Assembly (NCBI RefSeq): GCF_005280195.1
Contig: NZ_SZPR01000019.1
Location: 330,584-394,583 of the forward strand
DNA: 64,000 nt
Direction: 5' to 3'
Origin: Streptomyces galbus
Lineage (GTDB): Bacteria > Actinomycetota > Actinomycetes > Streptomycetales > Streptomycetaceae
The notes beneath the pieces are model-generated. The model was given only the letters and a program-made list of their open reading frames with translations, had not been told where the DNA came from and did no database searches. The position numbers and the translations under genes are program-made. Position 1 is the first letter of the stretch. The number at the start of each line of letters is the position of its first letter. Below are positions 16,301-24,693 of this stretch, piece by piece.

Positions 16301-17926
16301 TCAGCCGGCGCGCAGGACCGACGCGACGATGGGGCCGGCCGCGTCGACGCCGTGCCCGGCGTCCTGGGCCATGGCCGCGGCGGCGACATCATTGCGGTAC
16401 CCGGTGAACCAACTGTCGGAGCGGGCCTGCCCGTCGACCTCCGCGGAGCCGGTCTTGGCGCCGATGCTGCCGCTCAGCCCGGACATCACGCCGGCCCCGG
16501 TGCCGCTGGTCGCGGTGCGCCGCATCATGCCGCGCAACTGCTGGACGGTGCCGGACGACAGGCCGCGGGCGCGGGCGAGCGGGCGGTCGTCCAGGGCGCG
16601 CGGGACGACGACCGGCTGGCGGAAGCTGCCCGTCATCGCGGTCGCCGTGATCGAGGCCAGGTTCAGCGGGTTCATCTGCACCTGGCCCTGCCCGATCATG
16701 GCGGCCGCCGTGTCCGGGCCGCCGGCGGCGGGCACCGAGCCGTCGAAGGACGGGATGCCGGTCTTCCAGTCCAGGCCGATCCCGAAGCGGTTCGCGGCCT
16801 CGTTCGTGAGGGAGTCGACCCGCACCTCGTCGGCGAACTTCACGAAGGCCGTGTTGCAGGAGCGGGCGAAGCTGTCGGAGAGGGTGGCGCCCTCGTCGGG
16901 CCTCAGGCCCTTGAGGTTGTGGAAGGTCTGGCTCTGCCACACGGCCTCGTCGGGGCAGGGCGCCGGGCCGTTCGCGCTGGTGATGCCGTTGTCGATGAGG
17001 GTGGCCGCACTGAGGATCTTCAGGGTGGACCCCGGGGCGACCCGGCCCAGGAACGCGGCGTTGAAGCCGTCGGTGCGGTGGTTGGCGACGGCCAGCACGT
17101 CGCCGCTGCTGGGCTGGACGGCGACCACGGAGGACTCGGCGTACGACTGCACCGCCCGCTCGGCCGCCGCCTGCAGCCCGGCGTCCAGCGTGGTCCGCAG
17201 CTTCCCGGCGCGGCCCTCGGCGAGGGTGACGACGGGGGTGTCGGCGGTGCTCGCTTCGGCGTGCCGCACCGCCAGCTCCACGCCGGCCGAACCGCCCGCC
17301 CGGTCGCCGTACTTGTCGCGCAGCTCGTCCAGGATCGGGCCCAGGGACGGATACTGCTCCTTCGTCAGGACCGTGCCGTGGCGGTCCACGGCCTCGATCG
17401 GCGCCGCCGCGGACGCGCCGGTCACCAGGGTGTCGTCCATGCTCTTCAGCGCCGGGTGGACGACCGCGGGCTGCCAGTCGACGAGCGCCTTGCCGGTGGT
17501 GACGCCCCGGACCACCGTCAGCCTGGTCCGGTAGGCCAGCGGCGCTGACCTCCCGCCGTACGACACCGTCGCCTTGACGCTGTACGGGACGGTGGCCCCC
17601 GTCGCCGGGCCGGGGGTGATGCGGACGCCCGTGATGTGGGCCTCCCCGGCGTAGGCGGTGAACAGCGCCGCGGCGCGTTCGGCGTTGTTGGTGAGCGCCG
17701 CCGCCGCGGCCGCGTCGCCCTTGGTCCAGGCGGCGAAGAACGCGCGCGTGGTGTCCTCGACCTCGCCGCTGCTCGGTGGCCCGGTCCGCACGGGCGCGGG
17801 CCCGCCCACCGCCGGGCCGCTGTCCGCGCTCAGCGCGGACAGCACGTTGTAGCCGCCGTAGCCGGCCCCGCCCACCATGACGGCGAGCACCGAACCGACG
17901 ATGGCCGCCTTGGCCCCCTTGCGCAT
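16301..17926 (-). CDS. Penicillin-binding protein, paralogue of the next gene
   Basis: 541-residue transpeptidase with the same layout as its downstream neighbour: signal-anchor helix (AAIVGSVLAVMVGGAGYGGY), MecA_N-like domain, and transpeptidase boxes STLK, SCN in FARSCNTAF and KTG in GAKTGSAEVDG. The two proteins share many blocks (for example QMNPLN/RMNPLN and KTGSAEVDGQ), so they arose by tandem duplication. ATG 17926 is preceded by GGAAGGGG. A perfect 9-2-9 inverted repeat lies 56-75 bases upstream. About 216 bases separate the two genes, with no clear terminator. Confidence 0.9.
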   Translation of the reverse strand: MRKGAKAAIVGSVLAVMVGGAGYGGYNVLSALSADSGPAVGGPAPVRTGPPSSGEVEDTTRAFFAAWTKGDAAAAAALTNNAERAAALFTAYAGEAHITGVRITPGPATGATVPYSVKATVSYGGRSAPLAYRTRLTVVRGVTTGKALVDWQPAVVHPALKSMDDTLVTGASAAAPIEAVDRHGTVLTKEQYPSLGPILDELRDKYGDRAGGSAGVELAVRHAEASTADTPVVTLAEGRAGKLRTTLDAGLQAAAERAVQSYAESSVVAVQPSSGDVLAVANHRTDGFNAAFLGRVAPGSTLKILSAATLIDNGITSANGPAPCPDEAVWQSQTFHNLKGLRPDEGATLSDSFARSCNTAFVKFADEVRVDSLTNEAANRFGIGLDWKTGIPSFDGSVPAAGGPDTAAAMIGQGQVQMNPLNLASITATAMTGSFRQPVVVPRALDDRPLARARGLSSGTVQQLRGMMRRTATSGTGAGVMSGLSGSIGAKTGSAEVDGQARSDSWFTGYRNDVAAAAMAQDAGHGVDAAGPIVASVLRAG

Positions 17927-17981
17927 GCCGTGCCCCTTCCCCGTTTCCCCGTTGTCCCCGTTCGAGCCGCCGCGCGTGAGC

Positions 17982-18001
17982 TTTCTGAACGTGTTCAGAA
18001 A
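17982..18001 (-). promoter_or_regulatory. Perfect 20-bp inverted repeat upstream of PBP gene
   Basis: TTTCTGAAC-GT-GTTCAGAAA is a perfect 9-2-9 palindrome in the leader of the upstream PBP gene. A TACAGT hexamer lies about 16 bases further upstream on the same strand and could be a -10. The size and symmetry fit a dimeric repressor site; a hairpin in the mRNA leader is the alternative. Confidence 0.5.
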
Positions 18002-18172
18002 CGGCGGCCGTGGTCGCACTGTATGCGGAGGGAGGGCCGGTTGTGACCCCTGTTCCGGCGAACTTGTCCGAAGGCGGTCGGCAAACCGGGGTCACCGGCG
18101 TGAATCAGGCACGTGAATCGGACACCGGGGCGGGGTCACGTACGTGAACGGCTCCAACGTCCGCGGCGTGGC

Positions 18173-18715
18173 TCAGAGGGACGCCAGCCAGGCGGCGGCG
18201 TCCCGGGGGCGGCCGAGGCGGACGGTGTGGAGCGGGGCGAACCGCGGGTCGCGCAGCCGGCGCTCGATCTCCCGCCGCCGCGCCGCGAACTGGGCCCAGG
18301 CCCACCAGGCGGGGTGCTCCCGACTCAGCCAGTCCCGCCAGGTCTCCCGGTTGCCGCCGAAGAGCTCCTCACGGGTGACGGTCCGCCGCAGCGAGCGGCG
18401 CAGCACCCGGGGCATGACCACGCGCCGGGGATAGTCCAGCCAGACCACGGTGTCGGCCCGCTCCCACAGCAGGTCGCGGACCTGCGGGTACCCGAGCGAG
18501 TCGACGACCCAGCGGGGCCCGTCCGCCAGCCCGGCCACGTCCTCCACCAGCCGCTCGTTCACGGCCCACCCGGGCCCGGCGAAGTACAGCGCGTCCATCT
18601 CGAGGTACACCAGCCCGAGCCGCTCCCCGAGCACCCGCGCGAGCGTGGACTTCCCGGCACCGGTCACGCCTACGACCAGGACGCGCTGCAGGCGCGGGTG
18701 CGCGTCTATACCCAC
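18173..18715 (-). CDS. P-loop NTPase, adenylate-kinase-like (AAA_17/FlaR-type)
   Basis: 180-residue protein with Walker A GVTGAGKSTLA near the N-terminus, then LGLVYLEMDALYFAGPGW, WVVDSLGYPQVRDLLWERADTVVWLDYP (read in two pieces) and an Arg-rich lid. This is the pattern of small kinase-like proteins annotated as adenylate kinase or topology modulation protein; the acceptor is unknown. GTG 18715 overlaps the stop of the O-mannosyltransferase gene by ten bases, so translation is likely coupled. Internal GTG codons are possible alternatives. Confidence 0.8.
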   Translation of the reverse strand: MGIDAHPRLQRVLVVGVTGAGKSTLARVLGERLGLVYLEMDALYFAGPGWAVNERLVEDVAGLADGPRWVVDSLGYPQVRDLLWERADTVVWLDYPRRVVMPRVLRRSLRRTVTREELFGGNRETWRDWLSREHPAWWAWAQFAARRREIERRLRDPRFAPLHTVRLGRPRDAAAWLASL

Positions 18716-20457
18716 GTGTCCAGCCACATCCGCGACCGCCAGGAGTCGATCGGGATCGCCTGCCCCGTGTACAGGGGCCAGAAGTAGATGAAGTTCCACG
18801 CGATCAGGAGGACCAGGACGCCCGCCCCTGTCGCGCCCGCCACGCGGCGGGTGTCCGAGGAGCCCGGCGGGCCGACGATCGCGCCGATCATCATGGCCAC
18901 CGCCAGGCACAGGAACGGCAGGAACACGACCGCGTAGAACAGGAAGATCGTGCGCTCCTGGTACAGGAACCACGGCAGGTAGCCCGCCGCGATGCCGCAG
19001 GCGATCGCGCCCGCGCGCCAGTCGCGGCGGAACGCCCACCGCCACAGGACGTACAGCAGCGCGAAGCAGCCCGCCCACCACAGCAGCGGCGTGCCGAGCG
19101 CCAGGACCTCGCGCGCGCACTTCTCGCCCGCGTCCGCCGGGCAGCCGTCGGAGCCGGGGGAGGGGGACTCGTAGAAGTACGACACCGGGCGGCCGAGGAC
19201 CAGCCAGCTCCAGGGGTTGGACTGGTAGGTGTGCGGCGAGGTCAGGTGGGTGTGGAACTCGTAGACCTCGTGCTCGTAGTGCCACAGGCTGCGCGCCCAG
19301 TCGGGGAACAGCCACGTCCAGTCGCCGCCCTTGCCGTCGGTGGCCGCCCAGTTGCGGTAGTAGCCGCCCTTGCCGTCGGCGGGGGACAGGATCCAGCCCG
19401 TCCAGGACGCGAGGTAGACGGCCACCGCGACCGGCACCGTCGCGAGGAACGCCAGGCCCGTGTCGTACTTCAGGACGGCCAGGTACGGGTGACGCGCGCC
19501 GGCGACCTTCCGCGACCCGGCGTCCCACAGCAGGGTCATCACGCAGAACGCGACCATGATGTACAGCCCGTTCCACTTCGTGCCGATCGCCAGGCCGAAC
19601 ATCAGCCCGGCCGCCCAGCGCCAGGGGCGCCACCCCAGGCGCAGCCGGTCGCCGACGGACGGGTCCGGGCGGGTCCGGCCGTCCGCGTCGGCGGGCAGCG
19701 CCGCCGCCAGCCGCTCCCGCGCCCGGTCCCGGTCGACCACCAGGCAGCCGAACGCCGCCAGCACGAAGAACATCAGCACCCCGTCGAGCAGCGAGGTGCG
19801 GCTCATCACGAAGTGCAGCCCGTCGACCGCCATCAGCCCACCCGCGAGGCAGCCGAGGAAGGTCGAGCGGAACAGGCGCCGGCCGATCCGGCACAGCAGC
19901 AGCACCGACAGCGTCCCGAGCAGCGCCGTCATGAACCGCCAGCCGAACGGGTCGAACCCGAAGAGCAGTTCGCCGAGCCCGATGACGTACTTGCCGACCG
20001 GCGGGTGCACCACGTACGCCGCGTCGGAGGGGATCGTGACGTGGCCGCCGCTGCTGAGGACCAGGTCGTTGGCGTTCTTGTCCCAGTTGACCTCGAAGCC
20101 GCGGTGGACCAGGGCCCACGCGTCCTTCGCGTAGTACGTCTCGTCGAATATCACCGCCTTGGGGCTGCCCAGGTTCCAGAAGCGGATGACGCCCGCCAGC
20201 AGCGTCACCAGCAGCGGGCCGAGCCACCCCGACCAGCGCGTGATCCACTCCGCGAGTGCGGGGCGCGCGCCCAGCGCGTCCCACAGCCGGGGGCTGGGCT
20301 GCGCGTACGGCGGCACCAGCCGCTCCCGGACGTCGCCGGCCGGCTCCGCCGCATACCCGAAACGGCGCAGCCGTTGCTGCCACGGGGGCCGCTCGTCGTG
20401 CGGTGCCTGGGCCAGCCGGTGGTCCGTGGAGTCCGTGGAGGACGCAGTACTGGTCAC
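18706..20457 (-). CDS. pmt: Protein O-mannosyltransferase (GT39, Pmt)
   Basis: 583-residue polytopic enzyme that transfers mannose from polyprenyl phosphate mannose to secreted proteins at the membrane. The first external loop has the catalytic Asp-Glu pair in IFDETYYAKDAW; VVHPPVGKYVIG and the later YQERTIFLFY are also typical of GT39. About ten membrane helices are visible. In S. coelicolor Pmt is needed for infection by phage phiC31. It is divergent from rsmI and overlaps the small P-loop gene downstream. Confidence 0.93.
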   Translation of the reverse strand: MTSTASSTDSTDHRLAQAPHDERPPWQQRLRRFGYAAEPAGDVRERLVPPYAQPSPRLWDALGARPALAEWITRWSGWLGPLLVTLLAGVIRFWNLGSPKAVIFDETYYAKDAWALVHRGFEVNWDKNANDLVLSSGGHVTIPSDAAYVVHPPVGKYVIGLGELLFGFDPFGWRFMTALLGTLSVLLLCRIGRRLFRSTFLGCLAGGLMAVDGLHFVMSRTSLLDGVLMFFVLAAFGCLVVDRDRARERLAAALPADADGRTRPDPSVGDRLRLGWRPWRWAAGLMFGLAIGTKWNGLYIMVAFCVMTLLWDAGSRKVAGARHPYLAVLKYDTGLAFLATVPVAVAVYLASWTGWILSPADGKGGYYRNWAATDGKGGDWTWLFPDWARSLWHYEHEVYEFHTHLTSPHTYQSNPWSWLVLGRPVSYFYESPSPGSDGCPADAGEKCAREVLALGTPLLWWAGCFALLYVLWRWAFRRDWRAGAIACGIAAGYLPWFLYQERTIFLFYAVVFLPFLCLAVAMMIGAIVGPPGSSDTRRVAGATGAGVLVLLIAWNFIYFWPLYTGQAIPIDSWRSRMWLDTWV

Positions 20458-20519
20458 CGCGCCATCGTAGGGAACCCGCCTGTGTGAGTCCCGTGCCTCG
20501 CCCCTGCGAGGATGGAAAC

Positions 20520-21398
20520 GTGACAGTTACGCCCGACAGCGCGCCCGGAACCCTCGTCCTCGCCGGCACCCCCATCGGGGACGTCGCGGACGCCCCGCCC
20601 CGCCTCGCGGCGGAACTCGCCGACGCGGACATCGTCGCCGCCGAGGACACCCGCCGGCTGCGCCGGCTCACCCAGGCGCTGGGCGTGACCCCCCGGGGCC
20701 GCGTCGTGTCCTACTTCGAGGGCAACGAGGCGGCCCGTACGCCCGAGCTGGTCGACGAGCTGCTCGGCGGCGCGCGCGTGCTGCTCGTCACCGACGCGGG
20801 GATGCCGTCGGTGTCCGACCCCGGGTACCGGCTGGTCGCCGCGGCCGTCGAGAAGGACGTCCGGGTCACGGCGGTGCCGGGGCCGTCGGCGGTGCTGACC
20901 GCGCTCGCGCTGTCCGGGCTGCCCGTGGACCGGTTCTGCTTCGAGGGCTTCCTGCCGCGCAAGGCCGGGGAGCGGCTGTCGCGGCTGCGGGAGGTCGCCG
21001 AGGAGCGGCGCACCCTCGTCTACTTCGAGGCCCCCCACCGGCTCGACGACACGCTCGCCGCGATGGCCGAGGTGTTCGGCGGCGAGCGGCGCGCGGCGGT
21101 GTGCCGGGAGCTGACCAAGACGTACGAGGAGGTGCGGCGCGGCCCGCTGGACGAGCTCGCGCGGTGGGCGGCCGAGGGGGTGCGCGGCGAGATCACCGTG
21201 GTGGTGAGCGGGGCCCCCGAGCGCGGCCCGGAGGAGATCGGCCCCGAGGAGCTGGTGCGGCGCGTGCGGGTGCGCGAGGAGGCCGGCGAGCGCCGCAAGG
21301 AGGCGATCGCGGCGGTGGCGGCGGAGGCGGGACTGCCCAAGCGCGAGGTGTTCGACGCGGTGGTGGCGGCCAAGCACGGCGGGGCGCAGCCGGCCTGA
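20520..21398 (+). CDS. rsmI: 16S rRNA (cytidine-1402-2'-O)-methyltransferase RsmI
   Basis: 292-residue tetrapyrrole-methylase-fold enzyme that 2'-O-methylates C1402 in the ribosomal P site. Motifs: LVLAGTPIGDVADAP, AAEDTRR, VTDAGMPSVSDPGYRLV, VPGPSAVLTALALSGLP and FEGFLPRK. All are the RsmI signatures in order. GTG 20520 follows an AGGA-containing stretch; the longer open frame upstream is antisense to pmt and rejected. Divergent from pmt. A GC hairpin and a structured region follow the gene. Confidence 0.95.
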   Translation: MTVTPDSAPGTLVLAGTPIGDVADAPPRLAAELADADIVAAEDTRRLRRLTQALGVTPRGRVVSYFEGNEAARTPELVDELLGGARVLLVTDAGMPSVSDPGYRLVAAAVEKDVRVTAVPGPSAVLTALALSGLPVDRFCFEGFLPRKAGERLSRLREVAEERRTLVYFEAPHRLDDTLAAMAEVFGGERRAAVCRELTKTYEEVRRGPLDELARWAAEGVRGEITVVVSGAPERGPEEIGPEELVRRVRVREEAGERRKEAIAAVAAEAGLPKREVFDAVVAAKHGGAQPA

Positions 21399-21465
21399 GG
21401 ACGGCGCACATGCCCTCTGAGCAGGGCGCATCTCTCCTGAGCGCACGCCCCATGGCAGGGCAAAA

Positions 21466-21588
21466 GCCCGGCCGCCCCAGGCAAAGCCGGGCCTGTCGTG
21501 GGACCCGTTTCGACAAGGAACGCCCAAAACGGGTCCAACAGTGGACAGGTCGGCTGCGCTCGCGTCGGCGGAGCAGTCCACTGGACCC
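21466..21588 (+). promoter_or_regulatory. Structured region with mutually exclusive hairpins upstream of the zinc-ribbon gene
   Basis: Hairpin 1 pairs GCCCGGC (21466-21472) with GCCGGGC (21486-21492) and may end rsmI transcription. Hairpin 2 pairs GGACCCGTTT (21501-21510) with AAACGGGTCC (21527-21536). Hairpin 3 pairs GGGTCC-aac-AGTGGAC (21531-21546) with GTCCACTGGACCC (21576-21588). Hairpins 2 and 3 share GGGTCC and cannot form together, as in an attenuator or riboswitch. No known riboswitch class is recognised. Confidence 0.5.
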
Positions 21589-21614
21589 CAGGGACGCACC
21601 CACCAGGAGCTGGC

Positions 21615-22019
21615 ATGAGTGAGACCACAGGGCAGACCGGCCTGCGCGCCGGTGCCACCGCCGTCGTCAACGAGTCGTACTCCTTCGCCTGCATGCGCTG
21701 CGGGCACGGCTGGGAGCAGTCGTACGAGATAGAGCACCACCGGGACGGCGACGGCCACGAGTTCGTGCGGTACGTGGCCGACGGCCGCGTCGTGCCGTCC
21801 CCGCTGAGCCGCCCGGCCTGCGTCAACTGCGACGGCACCGTCGTGCGCATCATGCGGGCCGGCCAGGTCTCGTCGGTGCGCGACGCGGCGCACCGTCCGC
21901 AGCAGGTGTCCCCGGCCGGACCGGTCGAGGTGCCCGGGCCGTCCGCCGGGGGGCCGGACGGGCAGCACCACTGGCACCTGTCCGACCTGCTGCACCCCTT
22001 CCAGCGCCGGGCCAGCTAG
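21615..22019 (+). CDS. Small zinc-ribbon protein of unknown function
   Basis: 134-residue protein. A Cys4-type ribbon is formed by FACMRCGHGWEQSYEIEHH and RPACVNCDGTVVR, about 45 residues apart; the C-terminal third is Pro/Gly-rich and ends HHWHLSDLLHPFQRR. AGGAG six bases before the ATG supports this start. It lies downstream of a region with alternative hairpins, so its expression may be controlled in the leader. It is apparently conserved in this position in streptomycetes, but no function is known to me. Confidence 0.75.
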   Translation: MSETTGQTGLRAGATAVVNESYSFACMRCGHGWEQSYEIEHHRDGDGHEFVRYVADGRVVPSPLSRPACVNCDGTVVRIMRAGQVSSVRDAAHRPQQVSPAGPVEVPGPSAGGPDGQHHWHLSDLLHPFQRRAS

Positions 22020-22078
22020 CGGTCCGGGACAGCCCCGGACGGCCCGGGCGGCCGGGCCGCCTTCCGTAGGATCGGAGC

Positions 22079-22966
22079 ATGCCTTCGAACGCCGACCGGG
22101 CCGACAAGAACACCGCACCGCCGCTCCCGCAGCCCCTGCGGGTGCCGGTGGCCGACTCCCACACCCACCTCGACATGCAGTCCGGCACCGTCGAGGAGGG
22201 CCTGGCGAAGGCCGCGTCGGTCGGCGTGACCACGGTGGTCCAGGTGGGCTGCGACGTCCGCGGCTCACGCTGGGCGGCCGAGACGGCGGCCGCGTACGAC
22301 ACCGTCCACGCGGCCGTCGCCCTGCACCCCAACGAGGCCCCGCGCATCGTCCACGGCGACCCCGACGGGTGGTCACGGCAGGGCGCGCGCGAGCCGGGCG
22401 GCACGGCGGCCCTCGACGAGGCGCTCGCCGAGATCGACCGGCTGGCCGCGCTGCCGCACGTGAAGGCCGTCGGCGAGACCGGCCTGGACCACTTCCGCAC
22501 CGGCGAGGACGGCAAGGAGGCGCAGGAGGCGTCGTTCCGCGCCCACATCGAGATGGCCAAGCGGCACGGCAAGGCCCTCGTCATCCACGACCGCGACGCC
22601 CACGCGGACGTGCTGCGCGTGCTGAAGGAGGAGGGCGCCCCCGAGCGGACCGTCTTCCACTGCTACTCCGGTGACGCCGAGATGGCCGAGATCTGTGCCC
22701 GGGCCGGATACTTCCTCTCCTTCGCCGGCAACGTCACCTTCAAGAACGCCCAGAACCTGCGCGACGCCGTGGCCGTCGCCCCGCTGGAGCTGCTGCTGGT
22801 GGAGACCGACGCGCCCTTCCTGACCCCGGCGCCGTACCGCGGACGGCCCAACGCGCCGTATCTCATTCCGGTCACGGTGCGCGCCATGGCCGCCGTCCGG
22901 GGCATCGACGAGGACGCCCTGGCGACGGCGCTGGGCGCGAACACCGCGCGCGCCTTCGGCTACTGA
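22079..22966 (+). CDS. TatD-family metal-dependent deoxyribonuclease
   Basis: 295-residue TIM-barrel hydrolase. Metal ligands in order: DSHTHLD (HxH), VGETGLDHF (Glu), VIHDRDAH (His), FHCYSG (His) and VETDAPFL (Asp). The N-terminal 25 residues are an extra acidic/Pro-rich tail. TAGGAT ends seven bases before the ATG and no Shine-Dalgarno is seen, so it is probably leaderless. It opens the conserved tatD-rpf-rsmA-ispE block. TatD proteins act in DNA repair and quality control; the exact substrate is not evident. Confidence 0.9.
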   Translation: MPSNADRADKNTAPPLPQPLRVPVADSHTHLDMQSGTVEEGLAKAASVGVTTVVQVGCDVRGSRWAAETAAAYDTVHAAVALHPNEAPRIVHGDPDGWSRQGAREPGGTAALDEALAEIDRLAALPHVKAVGETGLDHFRTGEDGKEAQEASFRAHIEMAKRHGKALVIHDRDAHADVLRVLKEEGAPERTVFHCYSGDAEMAEICARAGYFLSFAGNVTFKNAQNLRDAVAVAPLELLLVETDAPFLTPAPYRGRPNAPYLIPVTVRAMAAVRGIDEDALATALGANTARAFGY

Positions 22967-23129
22967 CCGTATGCCGTTCGTCACCGGCCGATAACGGCCG
23001 GGGGCGCGCTCGTCGGCCGCCCGCTACGGTACGTGGTCGCGTCGCTTTGGTGAGTGACGGGTGAGCCGCTAGGTTCTGGTGGCCCGATCCCGACCCCGCT
23101 GGACCCACGGCCCCCTGGAGCGTGTCGGC

Positions 23130-24626
23130 GTGAGCGACCCGCAGTACGCGCGCAACGCGCACCACCCGCAGTACCCCGGCCTGCACACCGCCGAGACCGT
23201 CCCGCAGGGGGTGTACGGGCCGCCCGAGGCGTACGGCGGCGACCCGTACCCGTACGCCCAGCCGTACGTCGACGCTCACGTCAACCCGTACGTCAACCCG
23301 TACGCGCACCCCTACGACCTGCCGTACCCCCACCCCTACGCGGACGGGTGTCCCCCCGAGGCGCACGAGCCCGTGCTGCCCCGGCAGACGGGAACCGCGA
23401 CCCTCGTCGCGCCGCCGCCGGCCGTCCTCGCAGACCTGCCGACCGCCACCCTCGTCGACGTCCCGGCCGCGCCGCGCGCCGGGGCGGGGCACCGGGCCGG
23501 GCGGCGGCGCAGGGCGCGGTACGCCGAGCGCCCCGACTCGCCGGTGCGCCGGCTGCTGCCGCAGGCGCTGGTCGTCGCCTTCCTGGCCGGCGGCACCACC
23601 GCGTTCGTCGCCGAGGACAAGGCCGTCGAGCTGACCGTCGACGGCACCCCGCGCACCCTGCACACCTTCGCCGACGACGTGACCGAACTGCTCGCCGAGG
23701 AGGGCGTGGAGGTGGGCGCGCACGACGTGGTCGTGCCCGGCCCCGGCACCGGCCTGGGCGACGGCGAGGAGATCGAGGTGCGCTACGGCCGCCCCCTGCG
23801 GCTGACCCTGGACGGCGAGCGCCACGAGGTGTGGACGACCGAGCGCACCGTCGAGGGGGCGCTCAGACAGCTCGGCGTGCGCGCCGAGGGCGCGTACCTG
23901 TCCGCCGCGCGCTCCCGGCGCATCGGGCGCGAGGGGCTCGCGCTGGACGTGCGCACCGAGCGCTCGGTGACAGTCATGGCGGACGGCCGGGCCCGCACCG
24001 TGCGGACCAACGCGGCCACCGTGCGCGAGGCCGTCGAGGAGGCCGGCATCACCCTGCGCGGCCAGGACACCACCTCGGTGCCGCCGGACAGCTTCCCGCG
24101 CGACGGGCAGACCGTGACCGTGCTGCGCATCACCGGGGGCAGGGAGGTCCGCGAGGAGCCCGTCCCGTTCGTCGTCCGGCGCGTCGCCGACCCCACGCAG
24201 TTCAAGGGCACCGAGGTCGTCGAGCAGACCGGGCAGCCCGGACTGCGGCGGGTCACCTACTCCCTGCGCACCGTCAACGGCGTGCGGCTCAAGCCCCGCC
24301 GGGTGCGCGCCGAAGTGGTGCGGGCGCCCCGCGCGCAGGTGGTGAAGGTGGGCACCCGGCCGCTGCCGGCCTCCGGGCACGGCGCCGACGGGCTCGACTG
24401 GCAGGGCCTCGCCGCCTGCGAGTCCGGCGGCCGGCCCGACGCGGTCGACCCGTCCGGCACCTACGGCGGCCTGTACCAGTTCGACACGCGCACGTGGCAC
24501 AGCCTCGGCGGCAGCGGACGGCCGCAGGACGCGCCCGCGGCGGAACAGACCTACCGCGCGAAGAAGCTGTACACACGGCGCGGTGCGAGCCCCTGGCCGC
24601 ACTGCGGGGCCCGGCTGCACGGCTGA
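23130..24626 (+). CDS. rpfC: Resuscitation-promoting factor, DUF348-G5-Rpf architecture
   Basis: 498-residue cell-surface muralytic protein. The first 110 residues are Tyr/Pro-rich (repeated NPY/HPY units) and cytoplasmic; a membrane anchor follows (LLPQALVVAFLAGGTTAFVA). Three DUF348 repeats (each with TL..FADDVTEL-like pattern), a G5 domain and a C-terminal Rpf domain follow. In the Rpf domain LDWQGLAACESGG supplies the catalytic Glu and YGGLYQFDTRTWHSLGG completes it. GTG 23130 is preceded by GGAG nine bases upstream. This is the RpfB layout of mycobacteria; the symbol follows my recollection of S. coelicolor SCO3150. Rpf enzymes cleave peptidoglycan during germination. Confidence 0.88.
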   Translation: MSDPQYARNAHHPQYPGLHTAETVPQGVYGPPEAYGGDPYPYAQPYVDAHVNPYVNPYAHPYDLPYPHPYADGCPPEAHEPVLPRQTGTATLVAPPPAVLADLPTATLVDVPAAPRAGAGHRAGRRRRARYAERPDSPVRRLLPQALVVAFLAGGTTAFVAEDKAVELTVDGTPRTLHTFADDVTELLAEEGVEVGAHDVVVPGPGTGLGDGEEIEVRYGRPLRLTLDGERHEVWTTERTVEGALRQLGVRAEGAYLSAARSRRIGREGLALDVRTERSVTVMADGRARTVRTNAATVREAVEEAGITLRGQDTTSVPPDSFPRDGQTVTVLRITGGREVREEPVPFVVRRVADPTQFKGTEVVEQTGQPGLRRVTYSLRTVNGVRLKPRRVRAEVVRAPRAQVVKVGTRPLPASGHGADGLDWQGLAACESGGRPDAVDPSGTYGGLYQFDTRTWHSLGGSGRPQDAPAAEQTYRAKKLYTRRGASPWPHCGARLHG

Positions 24627-24693
24627 GCGGACGCCCCGGGGCCGGGCCGCGAGGTGGTCCGGGGCTGTCGGCGGGCCCCCGTAGTCTTGTCCC

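Noticed and set aside
20256..20519. N-terminal extension of rsmI
   Set aside because: It overlaps the pmt coding sequence antisense and lacks similarity to the methylase family.
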